Positions 1 to 7,822 of a DNA stretch of 64,000 nucleotides are shown in pieces (the first letter of the stretch is position 1; every line of letters begins with the position of its first letter). A program made the position numbers and the translations under genes. This DNA is from CAVXGU01 sp963761615. Lineage in GTDB: Bacteria; Acidobacteriota; Vicinamibacteria; Vicinamibacterales; CAVVIG01. The DNA lies in contig CAVXGU010000004.1 in the NCBI GenBank assembly GCA_963761615.1, positions 124,001 through 188,000 of the forward strand, in the 5' to 3' direction. Below the pieces are notes generated by a model, which was not told the origin of the DNA, searched no databases, and worked only from the letters and a program-made list of their open reading frames with translations.

Positions 1-1632
1 GACGCCTGGCCGGCGCCGGTGGGTCTCATCATCGTCGGCGATGGACCCGAACGCGAGCGACTGGCCGGTCTGGCCGACCGGCTCGGGGTGGCGCGGCGCG
101 TCTGGTTCGCCGGCACGCGCACGCCGTCGGACGTCGCTTCGCTCCTGGCGGCGTCCACGGTGTTCGTCCTCAACTCCACCTACGAGGGTCTGCCGCACGC
201 GGCGCTCGAGGCGATGGAGGCCGGGGTCCCGATCGTCGCGACCGACGCCGGCGGCACGCGTGAAGCCGTCGACGACGGCGTGACCGGGGTCTTGATCCCG
301 CCCGGCGACGAGGCCGCCTTGCCGCGTGCGGTTGCCGGCCTGCTCGCCGATCCCGCGCGGCGACGGGCGATGGCGGCCCGGGCACGCGAAGCGGCCGCCG
401 CCCGCTTTGCGCCAGAACGCATGATTCGCGAGACGGAGTCGGTGCTCGACGCGCTGGGTCGCGCGGGCCGGCGGGTCTGCTTCATCGGCGCCGCACGGTA
501 CGGCCGGCCGATCGATCACGCGTCGCGCGAGAAGTTCACGGCGCTCGCGCCGCTCGCGCGCCTGTCCGTCGTCGCGTTCAGCGATCGGCTGCGGTTCCGG
601 CGATTCACGGAGGTCGCGGACCTCTACCTGATCCCGTCGCCTCCGTGGCCGCTGCTGCGCTACCTCGCCATGGGCTCGCTCGGGACGTCGTGTCTGGCCT
701 GGTGCGTGCTGGTCCGCGGCGCGGACACGATCGTGGCGCAAAGCCCTTACGAGGGATTCCTGGGCGCCGTGGTGAAGCGGATGGCGTCGCTCGTCGGACG
801 CCGTGTGGCGCTCGTGATCGAAAGCCACGGCGACTTCGAGGAGGACCTCTTCCTCCAGCGGACCGACCTTCCGGTCGGCCTGTATCGAGCCCTGATGCGC
901 GCGACCGCACGGATCGCTTTCGGCGCGAGCGACGTCCTGCGTGCCGTCTCCAGTTCCACGCGCATGCAACTCCAGCGCGCGGCGCCGGGGAAGCCCTGTG
1001 TGGAATTCGTCGCGTGGACCGACCTCGATGCGTTCCGCCGGGCCGGGGAGGCCGCGGTCGAACGCTCCGCCGGGGGGCGCATTCTGTTCGCCGGCGGCAT
1101 CTTTCCGCGCAAGGGCGTCCACGTCCTGATCGAGGCGCTGCGGATCCTGTGGGGCGACGGACACCGGAACGTGGAGCTCCGGATCGCCGGGCAGGCGGCC
1201 GATCCGCGCCACGCCGAGGGCCTGCGGGCGACGATCGCCGAACTGGGTCTTCCGGCCGCATTTCTCGGACATCTCGCGCAGGACCGGCTGGCGCGTGAGA
1301 TGCGGCTCGCCGACGTGTTCGTGCTGCCGTCGCTCTCCGAGGGCCTGGGGCGCGTGCTGTTCGAGGCGCAGCTCTGCGGCGCCCTGGTCATCGGCGCCAA
1401 CGTCGGCGGCATTCCCGACCTCGTCGAGGACGGTCAGACCGGCCTGCTCGTGCCGGCCGGCGACGCCGCCGCGCTCGCCGACCGGCTCCGCTGGGCGCTC
1501 GATCATCCCGCGATGGCGCGCGAGATCGCGTGTCGCGGTCAGGCGTTCGCCCGCCGGACGTTCTCGGTCGATCGGTACGTCGACGGCTACGCGGCCGTCT
1601 TCGCGCGCGCGGCCGCCGTCCGGAGCGTGTGA
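1..1632 (+). CDS. Tandem GT-B glycosyltransferase (two GT4-like units), 5' end outside window
   Basis: The reading frame is open from base 1, so the N-terminus lies upstream. The visible part holds two glycosyltransferase units in one chain. The first is the C-terminal half of a GT4 domain (VGDGPE, then NSTYEGLPHAALEAMEAG and a GG-T-E nucleotide-sugar site). A complete second unit follows from about residue 155, with HGDFEE, GGIFPRKGV and LPSLSEGLGRVLFEAQLCG. Known family role: retaining transfer of a sugar from a nucleotide donor during surface polysaccharide assembly. Acceptor and sugar cannot be told. The stop overlaps the start region of the next glycosyltransferase (GTGTGA), so the two are probably translated together. 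The double architecture could be a natural fusion. Confidence 0.85.
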   Translation, partial: DAWPAPVGLIIVGDGPERERLAGLADRLGVARRVWFAGTRTPSDVASLLAASTVFVLNSTYEGLPHAALEAMEAGVPIVATDAGGTREAVDDGVTGVLIPPGDEAALPRAVAGLLADPARRRAMAARAREAAAARFAPERMIRETESVLDALGRAGRRVCFIGAARYGRPIDHASREKFTALAPLARLSVVAFSDRLRFRRFTEVADLYLIPSPPWPLLRYLAMGSLGTSCLAWCVLVRGADTIVAQSPYEGFLGAVVKRMASLVGRRVALVIESHGDFEEDLFLQRTDLPVGLYRALMRATARIAFGASDVLRAVSSSTRMQLQRAAPGKPCVEFVAWTDLDAFRRAGEAAVERSAGGRILFAGGIFPRKGVHVLIEALRILWGDGHRNVELRIAGQAADPRHAEGLRATIAELGLPAAFLGHLAQDRLAREMRLADVFVLPSLSEGLGRVLFEAQLCGALVIGANVGGIPDLVEDGQTGLLVPAGDAAALADRLRWALDHPAMAREIACRGQAFARRTFSVDRYVDGYAAVFARAAAVRSV

Positions 1633-1637
1633 GCGGC

Positions 1638-2735
1638 ATGCGGCTCCTCTGGTTCAACCTGGCGACGGACGCGGACGACGCCGTGCTCGGATTCACGACG
1701 GCCTGGCTTCGCAGCATGGCCGGGCGCGTCGACGCGATCGACGTGATCACCATGCGCGCGGGTCGGATCGAGGTGCCCGGGAACGTCCGCGTGTACTCGG
1801 TCGGCAAGGAGAGGGGTCATGGCGAGGCGCGGCGCCTCGCCGAGTTCTACCGGATTCTCACCCGCCTCACGTCCTCGCGGCGATACGACGCCTGCTTCGC
1901 CCACATGATGCCGCTCTTCGCGGTGCTCGCCGCCCCGCTGCTCCTGCCGCGCCGCGTGCCGATCACGGTCTGGTACACGCACCCGACGCCCGGGCCCGTG
2001 TTGCGCATCGCGAACCGGGTGGCGACGCACGCGGTCTCGTCCACGGCCGAGAGCTATCCCGTGTCCCACGAAAAGCTCATCGTCACGGGACACGGGATCG
2101 ACACGACCTTCTTCCAGCCGGCGCCTGATTGGCCCCGTCGACCCGGTCTCGAACTCGCCGTGATCGGACGGGTCTCGCGGATCAAGAGAGTCGACGCCGC
2201 CATCGACGCGGCGCGCCGGCTGTTCGTGCGCGGGAGGTCCGATGCCAGGCTGAAGATCGTCGGGCCTGTCCTGACCGCCGACGACGCGCGCTATGCGGAG
2301 ACCCTGCGGCATCAGACGACGGCGGCCGGACTCGACGGCGCCGTCGACTTCGTCGGCGCCGTTCCGTATTCCGCGATGCCGGCCGTCTACCAGTCCGCCG
2401 ATATCGTGGTGAGCCTGAACGGGGCGGGGAGCTTCGACAAGGTCGTGCTGGAGGCGATGAGCTGCGGCACACCCGCGCTCTCGTGCAACCCCGGGTTTGC
2501 GTCGACCTTCGGCGATCTCACGGCGCTCCTGCTGCTCCGGAGCGCCGAGCCGGACGAGATCGTGGACCGGATCGTGGCCCTCTCCGATCGGCTGCGAACC
2601 GATCGTGACGCCCTCGCGTCGACGCTGCACGAGCGGGCGGCCGCCCGGCACGGTCTCGACCGCCTGATGGACACCCTGGTCCGCGACGTGCTCCGCCCTC
2701 GCGGATCCAACCCGGCCATGTCCCTTCCGAGCTGA
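1638..2735 (+). CDS. GT4-family glycosyltransferase
   Basis: About 365 residues with a GT-B fold pattern: an N-terminal Rossmann half starting MRLLWFNLATD, a WYTHPTPGP stretch, a linker GRVSRIKRVD typical of the start of the Glycos_transf_1 domain, and a donor-site region SLNGAGSFDKVVLEAMSCGTPAL. The serine/asparagine-rich donor motif departs from the usual EGxxxxxLEAMA form. Start choice: ATG at 1638; a GTG at 1629 that overlaps the previous stop is an alternative. It lies between another glycosyltransferase and an asparagine-synthase-like gene, which suggests a capsule, O-antigen or exopolysaccharide locus. The sugar specificity is unknown. Confidence 0.85.
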   Translation: MRLLWFNLATDADDAVLGFTTAWLRSMAGRVDAIDVITMRAGRIEVPGNVRVYSVGKERGHGEARRLAEFYRILTRLTSSRRYDACFAHMMPLFAVLAAPLLLPRRVPITVWYTHPTPGPVLRIANRVATHAVSSTAESYPVSHEKLIVTGHGIDTTFFQPAPDWPRRPGLELAVIGRVSRIKRVDAAIDAARRLFVRGRSDARLKIVGPVLTADDARYAETLRHQTTAAGLDGAVDFVGAVPYSAMPAVYQSADIVVSLNGAGSFDKVVLEAMSCGTPALSCNPGFASTFGDLTALLLLRSAEPDEIVDRIVALSDRLRTDRDALASTLHERAAARHGLDRLMDTLVRDVLRPRGSNPAMSLPS

Positions 2736-2740
2736 CGTCG

Positions 2741-4627
2741 GTGTGCGGCATCGCCGGCATCTTCGCGAGCGACCCCGACGTGGTGCGCGACTGGTCGCCC
2801 CTCGAGGCCATGCGGGAGCGTCTGCACCATCGCGGGCCGGACGATCGCGGGACGCTCCTGCGCCGGGAGTCGGGCATCGGGCTGGCGCACACGCGGTTGA
2901 GCATCATCGATCTCTCGGCTGCCGGCAGACAGCCGATGTGCAGCGCCGACGGGACGGTCGCGCTCGTCTTCAACGGCGAGATCTTCAACTTCCGCGAGCT
3001 GCGGCGGGAGCTCGAGCGAGACGGTGCATCGTTCCGCACGCACACCGACACGGAGGTCATCCTCCACGGCTATCGGGCCTGGGGGATCGACGTCGTCCGC
3101 CGCCTCAACGGGATGTTCGCGATGGGACTCTGGGACGAGCGCGAGCGCACGCTCTGGCTCGTCAGGGATCGCCTCGGCAAGAAGCCGTTGTACTACTGGC
3201 ACGACGAAGCGCGCGGACTGCTGGTGTTCGGATCCGAGATCAAGGCCCTGCTGTGCTGGCCGTTCGTCGCGCGGCGGGTCGACCCGGCGGCCCTTCACTG
3301 CTACCTGTCGCTCAGCTACGTGCCGCCGCCCAGGACGATGTTTGCGGGGATCTCGAAGCTCGCGCCGGCCCACTCTCTCCGGATCGATCGCACCGGGCAC
3401 GCGGTGGAGCGCTACTGGCAGCGCCCGAGTCCCGGCTGCTGGGAGGCGTCGCCGGCGGAGTACCGGACGGCGGTCCGGCGGGCCGTGGAGTCGGCCGTCG
3501 AACGCCGGCTGGTGAGCGACGTTCCGCTCGGCGCGTTCCTCAGCGGCGGCGTCGATTCGACGATCACCGTCGGCGTCATGAGCCAGGCCGGCGCCAGGCC
3601 CGTGCGGACGTTTTCGGCCGCCTTCGACGTCGGTCCCCGCAGCGCGAAGTACAACGTCGACGCGGACGCCGCCGCCGGCGTCAGCCGCCACTTCGGGGCC
3701 GAGCACACGCGCCTGACCATCGACGGAGCCGCCAACATCCGCGATCGGATCGCCGAGGTCGTCTGGCACATGGACGAGCCTCAGGCCAATCCCACGTTCG
3801 TGTCGACGTACCTGCTGGCCCAGGCGGTCAAGGGCGCCGGGATCACGGTGGCGCTGAGCGGCGACGGGAGCGACGAGCTCTTCGGCGGATACTCCCGCTA
3901 CGGTCTCGATCGCGCGGTGTCGATGATCCGGCGCCTGCCGGCGCCGGTGCGGGCGGCCCTCGAGGCGCTGCCGTCCGGGCTGCCCCGCGTCGCGCAGCTC
4001 CGGAAGATTCTCGCGAAGGCCAGGATCGAGCCGCTGTCGGCGCGCCGGTACCTGACGTGGTGGGAGCAGTTCGGCCCGGCGGAGCGGATGCGCCTGCTGG
4101 CGCCCGCCTGGCAGGGCGCGCTCGATGCGCCGGAGCGCGCGATCGAAGCCGCGATGCAGGCGACGACGACGTCCGACGATCGCGAGTTCCAGAGCTCGCT
4201 GGACCTCGGCCTCTGGATTCCGGAAGACTCGAACATGCGCCTCGACAAGATGGGCATGGCGCACGCGCTCGAGGTGCGCGTGCCCTTCCTCGACTACACG
4301 GTCGTCGAGCTCGCCTCGTCGATCCCGTTCACCGCGCGCGCGGGGCGCTGGAGCGGCAAGCGCCTGCTCAAGGAGGCGTTCTCGGATCTGCTCCCGGCGG
4401 AGGTCGTCGAGCGCCCGAAGTGGGGCTGGATCTCACCCCACTACTACTGGCTCAAGGATCACCTGTGGGACGAGGCGCAACGGCTGATTCGCGGGCTGCC
4501 CGATACGGGGCTCTTCGCGCCGGAGGTCACCGCGCTGGTCGCCGACCATCCGCCCGGGGATCCGGTCCGGATCTGGGCGCTGATGATCTTCGCGTGGTGG
4601 CACGAGCGGTTCATCGCCGGCGGGTGA
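2741..4627 (+). CDS. asnB: Asparagine synthase (glutamine-hydrolysing), AsnB type
   Basis: The 628-residue protein begins MCGIAGIF from a GTG start, which places the essential glutaminase cysteine at position 2. The N-terminal class II amidotransferase domain shows HHRGPDD, HTRLSIIDLS and FNGEIFNF. The C-terminal ATP-pyrophosphatase domain has the PP-loop LSGGVDST near residue 267, followed by SGDGSDELFGGY. Length and domain order match bacterial AsnB. Family members either make asparagine or, in polysaccharide clusters, amidate sugar acids or other carboxyl groups. The adjoining glycosyltransferases favour the second role, but this is inference. Only 5 bases separate it from the upstream gene, so it is likely the third cistron of that operon. 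Confidence 0.9.
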   Translation: MCGIAGIFASDPDVVRDWSPLEAMRERLHHRGPDDRGTLLRRESGIGLAHTRLSIIDLSAAGRQPMCSADGTVALVFNGEIFNFRELRRELERDGASFRTHTDTEVILHGYRAWGIDVVRRLNGMFAMGLWDERERTLWLVRDRLGKKPLYYWHDEARGLLVFGSEIKALLCWPFVARRVDPAALHCYLSLSYVPPPRTMFAGISKLAPAHSLRIDRTGHAVERYWQRPSPGCWEASPAEYRTAVRRAVESAVERRLVSDVPLGAFLSGGVDSTITVGVMSQAGARPVRTFSAAFDVGPRSAKYNVDADAAAGVSRHFGAEHTRLTIDGAANIRDRIAEVVWHMDEPQANPTFVSTYLLAQAVKGAGITVALSGDGSDELFGGYSRYGLDRAVSMIRRLPAPVRAALEALPSGLPRVAQLRKILAKARIEPLSARRYLTWWEQFGPAERMRLLAPAWQGALDAPERAIEAAMQATTTSDDREFQSSLDLGLWIPEDSNMRLDKMGMAHALEVRVPFLDYTVVELASSIPFTARAGRWSGKRLLKEAFSDLLPAEVVERPKWGWISPHYYWLKDHLWDEAQRLIRGLPDTGLFAPEVTALVADHPPGDPVRIWALMIFAWWHERFIAGG

Positions 4628-4634
4628 GGCACCC

Positions 4635-6455
4635 TCAGAGGGACTGCAGGGCCACCATGGCGCCGAACCGTGAGTTCTCCCGTCCGCGCAGATCGTCGTA
4701 CGACCCCTGCTCGACCAGGCGTCCGTGGTCGAAGACCAGCACCATGTCGACGTTGCGGATCGTCGAGAGGCGGTGCGCGATGATGACCACGGTCATGTGT
4801 CCCCGGAGGGCTTCGATGCTCCGCTGGATCGCCCGCTCGGACTCGCTGTCGAGGGCGCTCGTGGCCTCGTCCAGGATGAGCAGGTTGGGACGCTTGAACA
4901 GCTCCCGCGCGATGAACAGTCGCTGACGCTGCCCGCCGGAGAGCCGGACGCCGCGCTCGCCGACGCGGGTCTGATAGCCGTCGGGCAGCGACTCGACGAA
5001 CTCGGCGATGTGCGCCTGCCGGGCGGCGTCGCGAATCCGCTGCAGGACCTCCGGATCGCCCGCGACGTCGCCTTGCCAGAGGCAGATGTTGTTGGCCACC
5101 GTGTCGTCGAACACCACGGTGTCCTGCGAGACGTACCCGATCCGCCGCCGCCAGCTCGCCGGGACGATGTCGGTCCCGGGCACGCCGTCGATCAGCACCG
5201 CGCCGCGTCCCGGCCGGAGCAGGAGACACAGCATGTCGATGACCGTGGACTTGCCCGCGCCCGAGGCGCCCACGACCGCGACGCTCGCCCTGGCCGGAAT
5301 CACGAACGACACCTGGTGCAGCACGTCGCCGATCGCGGGATCGTAGGCGAACGTGACGTCGCGGAACTCGATCGACGTGCCGAGGTCCCCGATCTCGCGC
5401 GTCCCGGCCCGCTCGCGATGCTCGTGCTGGGTGAGGAGCTCGTCGTGCACGCGCTCGACGGAGCCGATCGTCGAGAGCGTGTCCTGCCATCGGGCCTGCA
5501 CCACCAGGACGGTGTTGAGCCCGCGGTAGAAGAGCAGGATCGACACGACGATGGGTGCGAGCGGCTGGCGCAGCACGGCGATCTGGACGAGCACGATGAA
5601 GACGATGAAACAGACGGCGAGCGGCTCCCGCACGGAGTTGGTCAGCGCGCTCGCGCGCATCTGATTCTCCTGATAGGCCGAGAGCCGCCCGATGCTCCCG
5701 ACCACCGTGCCGCGCAGGCGGGCGATCTGCTCGGTGGCCTTCAGGTACTTGAACGCGTGCAGGAACTGGATCAGCAGCTTCGTCAGGTTCCCGCTCTCGG
5801 CCGTCGTCTGGCGGGACAGCGTCCGGACGTACACGTTCAGCCGCCGGAACAGCAGGAGCAGGCCGAGTCCGACCGCGAGGGCCATCACGCCGAACTGCCA
5901 CGTGATGGCCACGGCGAGCGCGAAGTAGCTCAGGGTCGTGATGATGCTCGTGAGCAGGTTCAGGAACGCGTTGAAGGCGTTGTAGAAGCCCCCGACCTGG
6001 CTGATGATCACGTCCGTGAAGTGGCCCGTGTTGCGCCGGCAGTAGTAGAGGTAATCCATGCCGGCATAGGCATCGAAGAGGCGCGTGCGGAGGCTCTTCA
6101 GCAGGTGCGACCGGAGACGCCCGGCGTACGCGCCCGAGGCGAACACGATGAGCCCCTTCACGACGAACGCCGCCGCGATGAGCGCCAGGAAGGCGGGAAT
6201 CGACTTCGCGCCGAAGATGCCGAGCACGCGATCGATGGTCGTGGCGACGGTTCCCATGGCCTGCGCGCCCGGGCCCGCCGTCAAGCTCTCGAACAGCGGG
6301 AGCAGCATCACGATGCCGAACCCCTCGGTCAGGCTCGCGAGCAGCGACAGGACGAAGACGACGTACAGGCGCCGCCCCACGTACTGCTGGAAGAGGCGGA
6401 TGTAGCCCGCGAAGTCCTTGAGCGCGTGGGTCGAGGCGGGAGGGGTGCTGCGCAT
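4635..6455 (-). CDS. ABC transporter, fused permease and ATPase (MsbA/PglK-like exporter)
   Basis: About 606 residues from the chosen ATG (MRSTPPAS). A longer frame upstream to 6503 looks like non-coding extension. The N-terminal half carries a six-helix type I exporter domain with clear hydrophobic stretches (for example VVFVLSLLASL, GVMALAVGLGLLLLF). The C-terminal ATPase has Walker A GASGAGKS near residue 395, signature LSGGQRQR near 505, Walker B LLILDEATSALDSE and H-loop IAHRLST. Such half-transporters act as homodimers flipping lipid-linked or amphipathic substrates across the inner membrane. The convergent polysaccharide genes 8 bases away suggest a lipid-linked glycan substrate, by inference. 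Confidence 0.9.
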   Translation of the reverse strand: MRSTPPASTHALKDFAGYIRLFQQYVGRRLYVVFVLSLLASLTEGFGIVMLLPLFESLTAGPGAQAMGTVATTIDRVLGIFGAKSIPAFLALIAAAFVVKGLIVFASGAYAGRLRSHLLKSLRTRLFDAYAGMDYLYYCRRNTGHFTDVIISQVGGFYNAFNAFLNLLTSIITTLSYFALAVAITWQFGVMALAVGLGLLLLFRRLNVYVRTLSRQTTAESGNLTKLLIQFLHAFKYLKATEQIARLRGTVVGSIGRLSAYQENQMRASALTNSVREPLAVCFIVFIVLVQIAVLRQPLAPIVVSILLFYRGLNTVLVVQARWQDTLSTIGSVERVHDELLTQHEHRERAGTREIGDLGTSIEFRDVTFAYDPAIGDVLHQVSFVIPARASVAVVGASGAGKSTVIDMLCLLLRPGRGAVLIDGVPGTDIVPASWRRRIGYVSQDTVVFDDTVANNICLWQGDVAGDPEVLQRIRDAARQAHIAEFVESLPDGYQTRVGERGVRLSGGQRQRLFIARELFKRPNLLILDEATSALDSESERAIQRSIEALRGHMTVVIIAHRLSTIRNVDMVLVFDHGRLVEQGSYDDLRGRENSRFGAMVALQSL

Positions 6456-6583
6456 CGTGCTGGGGCCTGGCGCCGCTCGAGGCGGTCGCTCGGCGGGCAC
6501 CAAGTGTACTATGTGAGCCGCGGGCGGAGCTGCCCGCCTGCGCCCGTCGAATGCGCTAAGATGGTCAGCGGTTGGACGCGCCA

Positions 6584-6784
6584 GTGATCATCACGCTCAA
6601 CGGCGATCCGTTCGAGATTGCCACCCCCCTCACCGTGCACGAGCTCCTGGCGCGGCTGGACATCGACGCCCGTCGCGTCGCCGTCGAGCGCAACCTGGCC
6701 GTCGTCAAGCGCGACGCGTTCGCGTCGACCGAGGTCCGGGACGGCGACGCCATCGAGATCGTCAATTTCGTCGGGGGCGGCTAG
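6584..6784 (+). CDS. thiS: Sulfur carrier protein ThiS
   Basis: A 66-residue ubiquitin-fold protein starting VIITLNGDPFEI and ending NFVGGG. The terminal Gly-Gly is adenylated and thiocarboxylated to carry sulfur for thiazole synthesis in thiamine biosynthesis. The GTG at 6584 gives the usual ThiS N-terminus; an in-frame TTG at 6572 is possible. A -10-like TAAGAT lies at 6556-6561, so the leader would be very short. thiG follows 7 bases later, the normal partner. No TPP riboswitch (THI box) could be recognised upstream. Confidence 0.9.
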   Translation: MIITLNGDPFEIATPLTVHELLARLDIDARRVAVERNLAVVKRDAFASTEVRDGDAIEIVNFVGGG

Positions 6785-6791
6785 GCGCGTC

Positions 6792-7606
6792 ATGGACACG
6801 TTCGCCATCGCCGGCCGGACGTTCACCTCACGGCTGATCGTCGGCACCGGCAAGTACGCCTCGCCGGCCGTCATGGCGAAGGCCCACGAGGCGTCGGGCG
6901 CCGAGATGATCACCGTGGCCGTGCGCCGCGTCAACATCTCGAACTGGTCCGGGCGCCAGGGCGCGTCCGGGGGGCGGGCCGGGGGGACGACGCGCCGTCC
7001 CTGCTCGATCACATCGACACGTCCCGCTACTTCCTGCTCCCGAACACCGCGGGCTGCTACAACGCGCAGGACGCGATCCGGACCGCACGGCTCGGGCGCG
7101 AGGCGGGGCTGTCGAACTGGGTCAAGCTCGAGGTCATCGGCGACGAGCGCACGCTCTATCCCGACACCGAGGCGCTCGTCGAGGCGACGCGCGCGCTGGT
7201 GGCGGAAGGGTTCGTCGTGCTGCCCTACACGAGCGACGACCCGGTGGTCTGCCGCAAGCTCGAGGACGCCGGCGCCTCGGCCATCATGCCGCTGGGCGCG
7301 CCGATCGGATCGGGCCTCGGCATCCAGAACCCGAACAACCTCCGCATCATCCGCGAGCAGACGCGCCTCCCGCTCATCGTCGACGCGGGGGTCGGCACCG
7401 CCTCGGACGCCGCCGTGGCGATGGAGCTCGGCGCCGATGGCGTGCTGATGAACACCGCGATCGCCGGCGCCCAGGATCCCGTCGCGATGGCGGAAGCCAT
7501 GAAGCTCGCCGTGCGGGCCGGGCGTCTCGCGTTCCTCGCGGGCCGGATTGCGAAGAAGGCGTACGCGACGGCCAGCAGTCCGGTCGCAGGAGTCGTCGGG
7601 TCTTAG
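6792..7606 (+). CDS. thiG: Thiazole synthase ThiG (apparent 1-base frameshift)
   Basis: Forms the thiazole phosphate ring from deoxyxylulose phosphate, dehydroglycine and ThiS thiocarboxylate. The start MDTFAIAGRTFTSRLIVGTGKY and the segment AVRRVNIS are canonical and lie in one frame. From about 6992 the rest (SLLDHIDTSRYFLLPNTAGCY, then PLGAPIGSGLG and VDAGVGTASDAA) continues in another frame to the stop at 7606. The shift maps to a stretch containing two G6 runs at about 6974-6991. Adding one G there restores one frame, with an unusual Gly/Arg-rich insert of about 18 residues where ThiG normally reads straight through. It may be a sequencing deletion in the G run or a true lesion. Expression with thiS is expected. 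Confidence 0.8.
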
Positions 7607-7631
7607 AGCGGTTTTCGTTTCGCTGGAGCGG

Positions 7632-7650
7632 CCGACCTTCAGGTCGGTTT
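7632..7650 (+). terminator. Terminator-like hairpin after thiG
   Basis: CCGACCT (7632-7638), a two-base loop TC, then AGGTCGG (7641-7647) and TTT. This forms a compact 7-bp GC-rich stem 26 bases after the thiG stop. The T tract is short, so it could also be simply the first arm of the repeat family that follows (GACCTGAAGGTC). Confidence 0.45.
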
Positions 7651-7660
7651 CGCATTGGCG

Positions 7661-7758
7661 GACCTGAAGGTCCGCGGCTACACCGATCTCGGGGCCCGAA
7701 GGTCCGCGGCTACACCGATCTCGGGGCCTGAAGATCCGCGGCTACACCGATCTCGGGG
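7661..7758. repeat. 32-bp tandem repeat, three units
   Basis: Three near-identical units of period 32 start at about 7663, 7695 and 7727. Each contains GGTCCGCGGCTACACC and ends GATCTCGGGG. The units differ by one or two bases (CCTGAAGGT, CCCGAAGGT, CCTGAAGAT). The first unit includes the palindrome GGACCTGAAGGTCC, which resembles the hairpin at 7632. No spacers and only three units, so this is not a CRISPR. Confidence 0.85.
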
Positions 7759-7782
7759 CGACATCGATCTCGCAAACGCTGT

Positions 7783-7820
7783 AGCCGAGAGCCGAGAGCC
7801 GCGAGCCCGGGCCGAGAGCC
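7783..7820. repeat. Heptamer array (GAGAGCC type)
   Basis: Degenerate head-to-tail copies of a 7-base unit, GAGAGCC / GAGCCGA, with a GAGCCCG variant, directly before the 3' end of the leftward transferase gene. The same heptamer class recurs, often as the complement GGCTCTC, at 24936 and 27196. Confidence 0.7.
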
Positions 7821-7822
7821 GC

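Noticed and set aside
2387..4264. 625-residue open frame on the minus strand
   Set aside because: Overlaps the asparagine synthase gene completely; composition typical of an antisense shadow.
6504..6583. TPP riboswitch before thiS
   Set aside because: No THI-box elements or pairing pattern seen in the 80-base gap; the gene probably starts almost at the promoter.
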